Shown piece by piece: positions 6,727 to 15,090 of a stretch of DNA of 34,142 bases. How positions within the stretch are numbered: position 1 is the first letter of the stretch; the number at the start of each line of letters is the position of its first letter. The stretch comes from an uncultured Dorea sp. GTDB lineage: Bacteria; Bacillota; Clostridia; Lachnospirales; Lachnospiraceae. The notes under the pieces are model-generated. The model was not told the origin of the DNA and made no database searches. It saw only the letters and a program-made list of their open reading frames with translations. The DNA lies in NCBI GenBank assembly GCA_947063855.1, contig CAMSTW010000039.1, positions 1 through 34,142 of the forward strand, read 5' to 3'. The position numbers and the translations under genes are program-made.

Positions 6727-7776
6727 TCATTCTTCAAGCAGCAAAATCTGCTCCTCCTGAAACTGCAGGTAATCCGGCAGTCCTTTTTCCTCAAGCATCC
6801 GCCATTTGTCCTTCTGAAGAAACCAGCAGATATTCTCCGCTCCATGTTCCGGCCTGAGATAAAAGTTCTTCTCAAAAGGAAGCTCCGCCATTCCTGCCAG
6901 GCAGACCCTGATACAGTTCTTCCTGCGCTCCCCCCATACAGGAATAAACTCATGGGCACGGAATCCCGCCCAGGAAGTCTCCACGGGGATCTCCCTCCCA
7001 ATCTCCAGTTCCACTCCCCAGTCCAGGGCCTCTATATGATGCGCATCCAGTCTTCTTACTCTCGTAAGATTCTTGCATCCGGTAAGCCTTGCCGCCTCCT
7101 TCTTCTTCGGATTCATAAAGATATCCTTCGTCCTGCCTGCCGTGACGACTCTTCCCTGATCCATGATAACCAGCTCCTCGCTGAACCGATAGATCTCATC
7201 CCTGCTGTGGGACACCATGACCACGATTCCATGGTAATCAGAAAGCAGCTCCATCATCTCCTGCTGCAGCCGGTCCTTCAGAAACAGATCAAGCGCCGAG
7301 AACGGCTCATCCAGCAATATAACCTCCGGCTCATACGCCATGATCCTTGCCAGCGCGGCGCGTTGCTGCTGCCCTCCGGATAATTCTCCCGGCAGGCGAT
7401 TCGCAAGTCCGTCAAGCTGGAAGGTCCCGATCATCTCCCGGACACGCTCCGTTCGCTCCTGCTTCGTCCCCTTTAGTCCCATCTCGATATTCTTCGCTAC
7501 GGTCATAGTCGGAAACAAAGCATAATTCTGAAAGAGATAGCCGATATTCCGTTTCTGCGGTCTTACATGAACCTTCCTGTCAGAATGATAGAGTACCGTC
7601 CCGTCCACCTCGATCACTCCCGCATCCGGAGACTCAATACCTGCAATGCTCTTAAGGGTCATGCTCTTCCCGCATCCGGAGGCCCCGAGAATCCCTATGC
7701 GCGAAGCTTCGCTTTGAAACCGGACATCCAGACAGAAATCTCCTATTCTCTTCTTTACTTCTACTCTTAATCCCAT
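6727..7776 (-). CDS. modC: Molybdate-type ABC transporter ATP-binding protein (ModC)
   Basis: A 349-residue ATPase powering uptake of molybdate or tungstate with ModB. It has Walker A GASGCGKS (31-38), a Q loop near LFQNYALFP (81-89), signature LSGGQQQR (132-139), Walker B VILLDEP (152-158) and the switch histidine in VSHSRDE. The nucleotide-binding domain ends near 230. The last ~115 residues fill the place of the TOBE/Mop domain of ModC, but I cannot see a clear Mop signature; the tail ends in an acidic-leucine stretch. It is downstream of modB after 109 bases without a gene. Molybdate is assigned from the ModB partner; sulfate or tungstate cannot be excluded. Confidence 0.85.
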   Translation of the reverse strand: MGLRVEVKKRIGDFCLDVRFQSEASRIGILGASGCGKSMTLKSIAGIESPDAGVIEVDGTVLYHSDRKVHVRPQKRNIGYLFQNYALFPTMTVAKNIEMGLKGTKQERTERVREMIGTFQLDGLANRLPGELSGGQQQRAALARIMAYEPEVILLDEPFSALDLFLKDRLQQEMMELLSDYHGIVVMVSHSRDEIYRFSEELVIMDQGRVVTAGRTKDIFMNPKKKEAARLTGCKNLTRVRRLDAHHIEALDWGVELEIGREIPVETSWAGFRAHEFIPVWGERRKNCIRVCLAGMAELPFEKNFYLRPEHGAENICWFLQKDKWRMLEEKGLPDYLQFQEEQILLLEE

Positions 7777-7885
7777 TCCGTCTTATCCTCATTCCGGCCC
7801 CGCTTTTCGCCACTGTTACTTGCCGGTGGTTCCTTGTCTTTCTTTTCCTCCTCTTCCGCCGCTGTCTGTCAAAACACTGCCGGGT

Positions 7886-8590
7886 TTACCATCTCTTCAC
7901 CGTCTTCATCTTCCTGCCGGCAGCCAGATTCATGGCGGCGATAACCACAAATGCAATCACAATCACTACGGCAACCCAGACTCCCGCAGTCAGGTAGTCA
8001 CCGTCCTGGATGACCATGGCTATCTTCTGGGAAATGGTCCCGGTCCTTCCCGGAATATTCCCTGCAAGCATGGAAGTCGCCCCGTACTCGCCAAGCGCCC
8101 TTGCAAATGTCAGAATCGTTCCGGATGTAACGCCGGGACCCGCCGTAGGAACTACGACTCTCCAGAAGATCTTAAGCTCCGACATGCCAAGCGTCCTTCC
8201 CGCATAGATGAGATTCACATCAACCTGCTCAAAGGCAGCTCTCGCGTTCCGGTACATCAGCGGAAAAGCAATCACTGTCGCCGCAATCACGCATCCAAGC
8301 CAGGTCTGTACCACTTTCAAATCAAGCTTCTCGTACAGGAAGATTCCAAGCGGCCGCCTTCTGCTGAAAAGCAGCAGCAGGAAGAATCCGGCCACCGTTG
8401 GCGGCAACACCATGGGAAGCGTCAGGAGTCCGTCGATAAAGGCCTTCTTTTTGGGCGCTGCCTTCATCACCCTTCTCGCGGCATAGATTCCAAGAAAAAA
8501 GGAGATAATGGTCGCAGTCACCCCTGTTTTTAAGGAAATCCACAGAGGACTCCAATCCAGTTCTTCTAAAATTCCCCATATTGTTTCCAT
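7886..8590 (-). CDS. modB: Molybdate ABC transporter permease (ModB)
   Basis: A 234-residue inner-membrane permease. The N-terminal SPLWISLKTGVTATIISFFLGIYAA segment, LPMVLPPTVAGFFLLLLF and the coupling (EAA) loop AGRTLGMSELKIFWRVVVPTAGPG with ARALGEYGATSMLAGNIPGRTGTIS are typical of ModB. About five membrane helices are evident. The ATG at 8590 follows AAGGAGGG. trxA is 41 bases upstream on the same strand. The substrate-binding protein ModA, usually just upstream, is missing here and must be encoded elsewhere if the transporter works. No Moco riboswitch is apparent ahead of the block. Confidence 0.9.
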   Translation of the reverse strand: METIWGILEELDWSPLWISLKTGVTATIISFFLGIYAARRVMKAAPKKKAFIDGLLTLPMVLPPTVAGFFLLLLFSRRRPLGIFLYEKLDLKVVQTWLGCVIAATVIAFPLMYRNARAAFEQVDVNLIYAGRTLGMSELKIFWRVVVPTAGPGVTSGTILTFARALGEYGATSMLAGNIPGRTGTISQKIAMVIQDGDYLTAGVWVAVVIVIAFVVIAAMNLAAGRKMKTVKRW

Positions 8591-8631
8591 CTCTTCCCTC
8601 CTTATAAACAGGAATGCCTTTTAAACACGCA

Positions 8632-8940
8632 CTAACGCAGCATGTCCAGAATCTCGTCTTTGGGCTTCGCACCGACTTCCCTTCTGACCGGCGCGCCGTC
8701 CTTGAATACCATCAGCGTAGGAATCGACATAACCTTGTACTCTTTTGCCAGCTCCGGATTCTCGTCAACATCCACCTTACAGATCTTCGCATCCGTAACT
8801 TCTCCCGCAATCTCCTCGATCACAGGTCCCACCATCTGGCAGGGTCCGCACCAGGTTGCCCAGAAGTCAACCAGCACCGGCACCTTTGCCTCCATTACCT
8901 CTTCCTTAAAATTGTCCTTCGTCAAATGTATAACTGCCAT
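8632..8940 (-). CDS. trxA: Thioredoxin
   Basis: A 102-residue cytoplasmic disulfide reductant of normal thioredoxin length. The active site WCGPC has C31 and C34, D25 sits in VDFWATW, and the cis-proline is P74 in SIPTLM. The ATG at 8940 follows GAGAGGG. Its own promoter (GTAACA, 17 bases, TATAAT) lies in the divergent region shared with the second ECF sigma gene. It is the first gene of a minus-strand run continuing to modB, modC and the prepilin peptidase. There is no thioredoxin reductase nearby. Confidence 0.95.
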   Translation of the reverse strand: MAVIHLTKDNFKEEVMEAKVPVLVDFWATWCGPCQMVGPVIEEIAGEVTDAKICKVDVDENPELAKEYKVMSIPTLMVFKDGAPVRREVGAKPKDEILDMLR

Positions 8941-8993
8941 TATTTTTCCCTCTCTTCTTAAAATAATAAAATTTCCTTCGACAGGATATCCCT

Positions 8994-9022
8994 ATTATAA
9001 CCTATTTTCACAATTATGTTAC
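8994..9022 (-). promoter_or_regulatory. Candidate sigma-A promoter for trxA (and mod genes)
   Basis: Minus strand GTAACA (9017-9022) and a perfect TATAAT (8994-8999) are separated by 17 bases. The predicted leader to the trxA start is about 45 bases. The promoter ends 39 bases from the ECF promoter that runs the other way. Confidence 0.6.
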
Positions 9023-9060
9023 TGTTTTTTTATTTTCCGGACAAAATGTTATATAATCTA

Positions 9061-9091
9061 TGTAACGAATCAGCAAGTCATGCGTCTAATA
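9061..9091 (+). promoter_or_regulatory. ECF-sigma-type promoter of the second sigma/anti-sigma cassette
   Basis: TGTAAC (9061-9066, followed by GAA) and GTCTAA (9084-9089, preceded by GC and followed by TA) are 17 bases apart. The boxes and spacing are identical to those at 4442-4472, while the spacer sequence differs. That is what selection on sigma contacts, rather than simple recent copying, would leave. Confidence 0.8.
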
Positions 9092-9154
9092 TGCAACTGA
9101 ACAAGAGACGGCAGATTGCCGGAATGCATTTTAAACGGAACGGGAGGTGACAGA

Positions 9155-9676
9155 ATGAAGATTGATTTTGAAGAGCTCTATGAACGCTTTTTCAAGGATG
9201 TATATCTGTTCGTGCTGGCAATGAGTAAGGATCCGCACATTGCCGAAGAGATTACCCAGGAGACGTTCTTCAAGGCTCTGAAAGAATATAAGAATTTCCG
9301 CGGGAACTGTTCCGTCAAATCCTGGCTCTGCCAGATTGCCAAGAATCTCTATATCTCCGACGCCCGGAGGAAGAAACCGGTACATACCGACACGCTCCCG
9401 GAACTATCCGGCGGCCCGGATGTAGAGAATATCTGTATACGCAGGGACGAAGCGCTCTCCATCTATAAAGTTCTTCACTGTCTCAGCGATCCTTATAAGG
9501 AGGTCTTCACCCTGCGGGTACTGGGCGATCTGAGCTTTAAGGAGATTGCAGAGATCTTCGGCAGGCAGGAAACCTGGGCAAGAGTCACCTATCATCGTGC
9601 GCGTCTCAAGATACAGGAGCATATTCTGTATGAGCCGCCTGCCGCCGGAACCTGTCATTGCAACACGAATAACTAG
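9155..9676 (+). CDS. ECF (group IV) RNA polymerase sigma factor, paralogue 2
   Basis: A 173-residue sigma factor. The ATG at 9155 follows GGGAGG at about 9141-9146; the frame opens 13 codons earlier without a better signal. Region 2 (DVYLFVLAMS, AEEITQETFFKALKE, CSVKSWLCQIAKNLYIS) and region 4 (PYKEVFTLRVLGDLSFKEIAEIFGR, WARVTYHRARLKIQE) nearly match the sigma at 4554-5078, including the shared ICIR-DEALSIYK stretch before region 4. The inter-domain linker is shorter and unrelated, and the C-terminus ends in a short tail with two cysteines. It is followed after 26 bases by its anti-sigma gene. Confidence 0.95.
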   Translation: MKIDFEELYERFFKDVYLFVLAMSKDPHIAEEITQETFFKALKEYKNFRGNCSVKSWLCQIAKNLYISDARRKKPVHTDTLPELSGGPDVENICIRRDEALSIYKVLHCLSDPYKEVFTLRVLGDLSFKEIAEIFGRQETWARVTYHRARLKIQEHILYEPPAAGTCHCNTNN

Positions 9677-9702
9677 AATGTGAAAATTGAACGGAGGTTA
9701 TT

Positions 9703-10575
9703 ATGAGTAGAATCCCATGTGACGTTATAAAAGACCTGCTGCCCCTATATAAGGATGATTTGTGCAGTGAGAAAAGTAAGGATCTGATTGAAGAGCACCT
9801 GCTGCAATGCGAAGAGTGCCGGCAATATATGGAGGCGCTGGATATGGACCTGCCGCCCGTTACAATGGCGCCTGACAGCAGAGTATCCCATAACAGTAAT
9901 ATCCCGGACGCATCGACCCTTGAAGATATCGAGATCTTCAAAAAGATTGCCCGCAGGATAAGCTGGTCAAAAGCTGCGATTGGGTTCTTCACGATGATCG
10001 TTACCATTATGATTATTTCCCTGATCGGATCCATATCTGACGAATTCCTTATGAAGCTTGGCTTCGACCGGCGCATTGCCACAGATCAGATCCAGGTTAC
10101 AGAGCTTTACCAATTAGAGGACGGCGACTTCTATATCACCCTCGAGAGCAGCCGGCCATTCAATATCAGTTCCTATGGAGATATCTCTTCGCCGGACGGT
10201 CTGCTTTATTATGAATCATATGACAACGGCCAGTGCTGTTTGACCTTTGAAAAGAGTTCCCTGTTAGAGCATATCTTTTCCGGCAGTTTAAGACTCCGGA
10301 AATGCTCCTTTCTCATTCCAGATCAGGAGATTCTTGAACCGGATGATGAACCATCCCTGTATCCGGATGAAAAACCGGCCTTTGATGCACCTGCCATCCA
10401 CAAAAATACCCGGATCTACTATAAAGGTAAACAGGATGAGGAACTGACAATCTGGGAAAAGGGGATGGATGTAAAGCCGGCCCCCGAACGGATAGAAGAG
10501 AAGGTGCGCCAGTCACCGGATATATCCGAAGATCACCATAACGATTATAGAATATGGCTGGAGGGGCAAGAGTAA
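9703..10575 (+). CDS. Membrane anti-sigma factor with zf-HC2 zinc finger, paralogue 2
   Basis: A 290-residue single-pass anti-sigma factor. The zinc-binding domain has C6, C21 and H32-x3-C36-x2-C39, in the same spacing as paralogue 1 (PC.VIKDLL.LY.D pattern). One membrane helix spans about 91-110. The outer domain shares VTELYQLEDGDFY and RIYYKGKQDEELTIWEKG with paralogue 1 but otherwise diverges, and has an acidic, proline-rich stretch around residues 205-230. The ATG follows CGGAGG. It presumably restrains the sigma just upstream; whether it also binds the other sigma is open. A weak GACGCA/TGCGTC hairpin follows the stop. Confidence 0.88.
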   Translation: MSRIPCDVIKDLLPLYKDDLCSEKSKDLIEEHLLQCEECRQYMEALDMDLPPVTMAPDSRVSHNSNIPDASTLEDIEIFKKIARRISWSKAAIGFFTMIVTIMIISLIGSISDEFLMKLGFDRRIATDQIQVTELYQLEDGDFYITLESSRPFNISSYGDISSPDGLLYYESYDNGQCCLTFEKSSLLEHIFSGSLRLRKCSFLIPDQEILEPDDEPSLYPDEKPAFDAPAIHKNTRIYYKGKQDEELTIWEKGMDVKPAPERIEEKVRQSPDISEDHHNDYRIWLEGQE

Positions 10576-10585
10576 ATCAATTAAC

Positions 10586-10630
10586 GACGCAATGCAGAAC
10601 GAGCAGACTGTGAGGATGCGTCTTTCATTT
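10586..10630 (+). terminator. Weak terminator-like hairpin after the second anti-sigma gene
   Basis: GACGCA (10586-10591) and TGCGTC (10617-10622) can pair around a 25-base loop, followed by TTTCATTTTC. It sits between convergent stop codons (10575 on +, 10632 on -). The stem is short, so the call is tentative. Confidence 0.35.
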
Positions 10631-10631
10631 T

Positions 10632-11108
10632 CTACAGCTCCATCGGCCTGCCGTCAAGCGCCGCAAAGACCAGCCCGTCATGTCCGTCGTACACCAGCTT
10701 CAGGGAGAAGAAATCCTGCCTCTCTTCAAGAAGACGCAGGAAGATTCTGTCTCCCTCCCAGATATTCAGGTCGTACACCTTATCAATCTCCACCCATCTA
10801 AGTTCCCCTTCATCACAGGCAATCGCCTCTCCCTCGAATCCGTCCGCCGTGAACAAGGACATGTATTCCGTGACCCCGTTTCCCGATATGAAGGTCACAA
10901 TCCCTCTGTACCGATAAGACGTCAGGGTATACCCTGTCTCTTCCTTCACCTCGCGCAGCAGGCATTCTTCCGGGCTTTCATCCTCTTCGAAATGCCCGCC
11001 CACGCCAATCCATTTATCCTTATTCACATCATTCTTCTTCACGGTTCTGTGCAGCATCAGGTATCTGCCGTTATGCTCGATGTAGCACAGAGTGCTTAAC
11101 TTTGCCAT
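10632..11108 (-). CDS. Nudix hydrolase (MutT-like)
   Basis: A 158-residue Nudix pyrophosphohydrolase. The Nudix box is complete: G38-x5-E44-x7-R52-E-V-K-E-E57-T-G, which binds the catalytic metal ions. Members close to this form are usually annotated as 8-oxo-dGTP diphosphatases that sanitise oxidised nucleotides, but substrate cannot be read from the box. The ATG at 11108 follows AAGGAG, so the 17 upstream codons of the open frame are not used. It starts 13 bases after the SWIM gene stop and is the last gene of the SNF2-SWIM-Nudix run. Confidence 0.9.
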   Translation of the reverse strand: MAKLSTLCYIEHNGRYLMLHRTVKKNDVNKDKWIGVGGHFEEDESPEECLLREVKEETGYTLTSYRYRGIVTFISGNGVTEYMSLFTADGFEGEAIACDEGELRWVEIDKVYDLNIWEGDRIFLRLLEERQDFFSLKLVYDGHDGLVFAALDGRPMEL

Positions 11109-11121
11109 ATTCCGCTCCTTA

Positions 11122-11850
11122 TTACAATACTCCAAACATTCCAACGATTTCTTCCTCATCCATCATCCGGCTGCTCTTATTGCCTGCATTGGCAAGCATC
11201 GCCTCTACTCTGTTAGCCAGCGTCACATCAATGAATCTCCCTACTTCGATTCCCCTGAGTTCAAAGAACAGGAGCGGGTTCTCATCCAGACGGGCCCCCA
11301 CTCCATAGAGTGCGGCGGCTACATGCTTGCACAGAAGCGCCCAGTCCGGGCAGCTGCAGCTAAAGCTGATCTCCCGCGGAGCAGGAAAGAGACCGTCCTT
11401 ACTCTGGAACAGTTCCTGCATCTCCTCCGGGAAATCCCCTGCAAGAAGCGCCTCCAGATTCTCAAGCTTCCTACCGCATCTTGCGATGATGGACTGGCAT
11501 TTCTCTTCTGATAACGGACTGATCCTGATCTCTACCTTATAGGGAGTCTTGCGCGTCCCCTGCACTCTTGCAAGGATCTTCCCTTTCTGTATCTTAAGAT
11601 CGATCACCGCACCGGTGCGCACGTAGCGCTTTCCGCGGTCTAAGCGGCTCTCATAATCCGCATAGCGTTCCAGATTATCACACCACGCCTTTCCCCACCA
11701 CTTATTCACGATCGCTCTTCCATTTATAACAACCGGCTCAAGTATTTTACCCTTCGCCTTCTCTTTCTTCCTGCTCGCCGCCGACTTCTTCTTAAGCTCC
11801 GCCGCGTTCGGCTGGCTGTATTGCGGGATGTCATCCCAGTATCTGCTCAT
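11122..11850 (-). CDS. SWIM zinc-finger protein
   Basis: A 242-residue protein with a SWIM zinc finger CxCx6CxH (C165, C167, C174, H176), a fold thought to bind DNA or protein. The N-terminal ~40 residues are lysine-rich, followed by the conserved NKWWGKAWCDNLERYADYESRL block typical of SWIM proteins encoded next to SNF2 helicases. The ATG at 11850 follows AGGAGG; a longer open frame upstream is not needed. It lies 65 bases after the SNF2 gene on the same strand. In many bacteria SWIM and SNF2 are on one chain or are neighbours, so the two probably work together on DNA, but the process is unknown. Confidence 0.85.
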   Translation of the reverse strand: MSRYWDDIPQYSQPNAAELKKKSAASRKKEKAKGKILEPVVINGRAIVNKWWGKAWCDNLERYADYESRLDRGKRYVRTGAVIDLKIQKGKILARVQGTRKTPYKVEIRISPLSEEKCQSIIARCGRKLENLEALLAGDFPEEMQELFQSKDGLFPAPREISFSCSCPDWALLCKHVAAALYGVGARLDENPLLFFELRGIEVGRFIDVTLANRVEAMLANAGNKSSRMMDEEEIVGMFGVL

Positions 11851-11915
11851 TTCAGATATCCTCCTAAATTCTGCGTAAACGGACATAAATGTGTACTATA
11901 TATTCTTACTGTCAG

Positions 11916-14585
11916 TTATCCCAGCCGCAATAGCGACATCAGCTCATCATTCCCAAGCTCCGTAATCCAACTCTCGCCGCCGGAGCCTATCACATTCTCT
12001 GCCAGCTCCTTCTTGGACTCGATGATCATATCAATCTTCTCTTCGATCGTCTTCTGGCACACCAGCTTATGCACCATCACGTTCTTCTTCTGGCCGATGC
12101 GGAACGCCCTGTCTGTCGCCTGGTTCTCCACCGCCGGATTCCACCAGCGGTCAAAATGTATCACATGGTTCGCCTTCGTCAGGTTCAGTCCTGTTCCTCC
12201 CGCCTTCACAGACAACACGATAAACGGGACATACGCATCCCCCTGGAACGCCTCCACGATCTTCCCCCGGCTCGCAACCGGCGTACCGCCGTGGAGTACA
12301 TAACCGTCCGCATGGAAGATCTCTCTTAGAAACGCCGCCAGCTGATCGATAATCTCCCTGAACTGTGTGAATACCAGTACACGCTCTCTCTTCTCGTAGA
12401 TCGTCTCACAGATCTCCCGCAGCATGGCGAACTTGCCGCTGTCCTCTTCCGCAAATGTCTGCTGCCCCAGATACTGATCCGGATGATTGCAGATCTGCTT
12501 AAGCTTCACAATCGTAGAAAGCACGATCCCGCACCGTTCAATTCCCTCCGACTCCACCACACGTTTCTCCATATCGTCCACGACCTTCCGGTACAGTACC
12601 ACCTGCTTCTTCGATAACCCTGCATAATCAATGGTCTCTAACTTCTCCGGAAGATCCTTGATGATGCGCTTATCCGTCTTGAGCCTTCGCAGCATGAAGG
12701 GCGCTACCATAGACTTAAGCCTCGCGTAATTCTCCGGATTCGCCTTCAGCTGTTTGCAGAAGCCACGGAACTCCATAGACGTGCCCATCAGTCCTTTATT
12801 CAGGAAATCAAACAATGACCACAGATTCGTCAGGTCATTCTCAATCGGCGTTCCGGTCATGGCGATACGCATCCGCCCGGACAGCTTCTTGATCTCCCGG
12901 GTCTGCTTCGTCCCGGGATTCTTGATCGCCTGCGCCTCATCCAGTATGATGCACGACCAGTCTGTCTCCCGTAATTCCTTAATCCTTGATACCATCCCGT
13001 AAGTCGTAATATTTAAGAACACCGGATTCTCCCGAATCATCTTTCCCAAGTTCACGGCTCCGCCTCCGTGGAGAATCAACAGATCCATATCCGGAACGAA
13101 CTTCTCCGCTTCCTTCTGCCAGTTCGCAAGTAAGGACGCCGGCACCACCAGAAGGACACGGGCGTCCCTCTCCTGCTTCCTGAGTCTTTCCAGATACGTC
13201 AGCACCTGCAGCGTCTTGCCAAGTCCCATGTCGTCCGCCAGACATGCGCCAAACCCCAGCTGGTCCATATAGCTTAACCAGGCATATCCGTTCTTCTGGT
13301 ACGGGCGAAGCGCCGCCTGCACAGTTCCGGGTACAGCCGCCTTTCGGATCTTCTCTGGCTTGCGCAGATTCGAAAGAAGATCGGAAAGCCATTTCCCATT
13401 GGTGACAAGAGGGCCTGCATCCGATCCCTTCTCCTGATCCCCGGTCCTTGTCCCCATCTCCATTCGAAGAGCTTCCATCAGCGTGACCTCTCCGGTCCGG
13501 CCTTCCATCTCCTCCAAAAGCTGCCGCAGGCGTGCATGGTCAACCTCGATCCATTTCCCCTTAAGGAACGCAAGGCCTTCTGTCTGCTCAAGAAGCATCC
13601 TGACATCTTCTTCTGATAATTCCACCCCGTCTGCCATCAGCTTCGGCTTCATGGAGATCAATGCGTCAAACCCGACCATGGACGGTCTCTCATCTCCTAA
13701 GCTCACCGCCATAGATACCGTCGCCGCATTCTTCTTCCACCAATTCGGAATCCGGCACAGAATCCCCGTATTCTCAATATCTTCTATCTGCTTTAGAAAT
13801 GTATATGCTTCCGCCGCCGTAAGACGCAGCGGATGGAACAGCTCCCCGCTGTCCATGAATCCTCCGATCAGTTCTGAAACCTCCGCCGCACGGTTCAGAC
13901 AGGCAAGAAGTGTCAATAACTTGCCCCGCTCGTTCTGATATTCTGTCAGGGCATACTTAAGGGGCACATGCCTGATCTTCCCGTTCTCTCCCCTGGTGGC
14001 ATAGGTCGCCAGGAACGCAAACGGATAATCCGGATGATCCGGATCCTTATTCTCAACCAGATGGAAGAACACCCTCTCAGGCACGCGAAGCTTCTGGTTC
14101 TTCTCCGTCAGATACATCTCCACCGTACCGTCGTAACCGACAATCTCCTTCGCGAAGATGGCCTGCAGCTTACGGAATACCTGGCCAAGCCATTTCTTCG
14201 TAACATGCTCTGCGCCAATCACAAAAGGAACCGCCCACAGAAGCTCCTCTGTCAGTTCCTCTGTCAACGCTGCCTTTGCCTTCCCACGGGCAATCTCAAG
14301 TTCCGGAAGATCCGTAAGCCGGCGGAAGAACGCATCTGCCACCTGATACAGATAAGCTTCCGAAGGTCCTGCATCCTTTGGCCTCCCCTCGAGCCCTAAC
14401 TGATAAAGTGCGGGATAACCGCCGTCTTCCATCCATCTTGCCGCTTCCTGCTGTTCCTTCTCTGAATTCATTGAAGACACATCCGGAATGAACCCATCCT
14501 GAGTAAACAGAAACTGAATCGCTGTCCTTGCATTCTCTTTTGCCGCCATCTTCTGTACTTCTCTTTCTATTATATTTTCCAACAC
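11916..14585 (-). CDS. SNF2-family DNA helicase/translocase
   Basis: An 889-residue SNF2/Rad54-like ATPase that moves on double-stranded DNA. The N-terminal ~420 residues are a bacterial SNF2-associated region without a motif I can name. The ATPase core then begins with LRPYQKNGYAWL, Walker A DDMGLGKT (near 455), the DEAQ box in IILDEAQAIKNP, MTGTPIEN, and in the second lobe SVKAGGTGLNL and NQATDRAFRIGQ. The frame begins with GTG at 14585, but no good ribosome binding site precedes it; the ATG at 14549 is a plausible alternative start. The promoter at 14680-14708 serves it. It is first in a three-gene run with the SWIM and Nudix genes. Confidence 0.93.
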   Translation of the reverse strand: MLENIIEREVQKMAAKENARTAIQFLFTQDGFIPDVSSMNSEKEQQEAARWMEDGGYPALYQLGLEGRPKDAGPSEAYLYQVADAFFRRLTDLPELEIARGKAKAALTEELTEELLWAVPFVIGAEHVTKKWLGQVFRKLQAIFAKEIVGYDGTVEMYLTEKNQKLRVPERVFFHLVENKDPDHPDYPFAFLATYATRGENGKIRHVPLKYALTEYQNERGKLLTLLACLNRAAEVSELIGGFMDSGELFHPLRLTAAEAYTFLKQIEDIENTGILCRIPNWWKKNAATVSMAVSLGDERPSMVGFDALISMKPKLMADGVELSEEDVRMLLEQTEGLAFLKGKWIEVDHARLRQLLEEMEGRTGEVTLMEALRMEMGTRTGDQEKGSDAGPLVTNGKWLSDLLSNLRKPEKIRKAAVPGTVQAALRPYQKNGYAWLSYMDQLGFGACLADDMGLGKTLQVLTYLERLRKQERDARVLLVVPASLLANWQKEAEKFVPDMDLLILHGGGAVNLGKMIRENPVFLNITTYGMVSRIKELRETDWSCIILDEAQAIKNPGTKQTREIKKLSGRMRIAMTGTPIENDLTNLWSLFDFLNKGLMGTSMEFRGFCKQLKANPENYARLKSMVAPFMLRRLKTDKRIIKDLPEKLETIDYAGLSKKQVVLYRKVVDDMEKRVVESEGIERCGIVLSTIVKLKQICNHPDQYLGQQTFAEEDSGKFAMLREICETIYEKRERVLVFTQFREIIDQLAAFLREIFHADGYVLHGGTPVASRGKIVEAFQGDAYVPFIVLSVKAGGTGLNLTKANHVIHFDRWWNPAVENQATDRAFRIGQKKNVMVHKLVCQKTIEEKIDMIIESKKELAENVIGSGGESWITELGNDELMSLLRLG

Positions 14586-14609
14586 TGGAACCGTATGCTG
14601 TCTGCCGGT

Positions 14610-14786
14610 TTAATCCGCTGTACTTCCTGCCAGCATAATTCTCTGTGTTTTCTTTAGCTCGTATATCTCTGCTTCGTTCAGTATAAATGACGCGGACAAG
14701 AAATTCAATCTTTGTTTAGAATATAAAGAAAATATATCAAGATATTTTCGTGCAATGTGTTGACAAGAGACGAATATTGTACTATC
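14610..14786 (-). pseudogene. Possible start-less coding remnant upstream of the SNF2 gene
   Basis: Minus-strand bases 14786-14610 are open for 58 codons between TAA stops and read like protein (for example ARKYLDIFSLYSKQR and NEAEIYELKKTQRI, amphipathic and charged), but there is no ATG until 10 codons from the end. It could be the 3' end of a gene whose start was replaced when the adjacent toxin-antitoxin module arrived, or a chance frame in AT-rich sequence. A frame of this length by chance is not rare, so confidence is low. Confidence 0.18.
14680..14708 (-). promoter_or_regulatory. Candidate promoter of the SNF2-SWIM-Nudix operon
   Basis: Minus strand TTGAAT (14703-14708) and TATACT (14680-14685) are 17 bases apart. 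The leader to the SNF2 start would be about 90 bases. Confidence 0.5.
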
Positions 14787-14788
14787 TT
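14760..14788 (+). promoter_or_regulatory. Candidate promoter of the RelB/YoeB module
   Basis: A perfect TTGACA (14760-14765) is followed after 17 bases by TATCTT (14783-14788). The antitoxin start is 45 bases downstream. Such modules are usually repressed by their own antitoxin-toxin complex; I see no strong palindrome at the start site. Confidence 0.5.
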
Positions 14789-14832
14789 ATTCTTAAAGAT
14801 TTCATATCAGAGGTTAAAGGAGGTAGATTCAT

Positions 14833-15090
14833 TTGGCAAATCTTAATATACGAGTAGATGACACTTTGAAAAAGCAGGCTGAGATGATATTCTCCGACCT
14901 GGGACTCACTCTGTCAACCGCAACAACCATGTTTCTCAAGCAAGTTGTCCGCCACAATGGTATTCCCTTTGAACTACGTGCCGATCCTTTTTATTCTGTT
15001 GAGAATCAGGCACGTCTGTTGATTGCAAAGGAACGTATGGAAAAGAACGGAGGAACTGTTCACGAATTAATAGAGGTTGATGATGATTAA
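14833..15090 (+). CDS. RelB/DinJ-family antitoxin
   Basis: An 85-residue antitoxin. The start is TTG at 14833, 9 bases after AAAGGAGG; no ATG is suitably placed. The N-terminus MANLNIRVDDTLKKQAEMIFSDLGL has the ribbon-helix-helix DNA-binding pattern of RelB/DinJ, followed by LSTATTMFLKQVVRHNGIPFEL, which is conserved in that family. The acidic C-terminal third should wrap the toxin. Its stop overlaps the toxin start, typical of a coupled toxin-antitoxin operon. A RelB/DinJ-type antitoxin with a YoeB-type toxin is a mixed pairing, since YoeB is classically paired with YefM. Confidence 0.9.
   Translation: MANLNIRVDDTLKKQAEMIFSDLGLTLSTATTMFLKQVVRHNGIPFELRADPFYSVENQARLLIAKERMEKNGGTVHELIEVDDD

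Noticed and set aside
8941..9060. Moco riboswitch ahead of the trxA-mod block
   Set aside because: The leader after the trxA promoter is about 45 bases, too short, and no aptamer landmarks are present.
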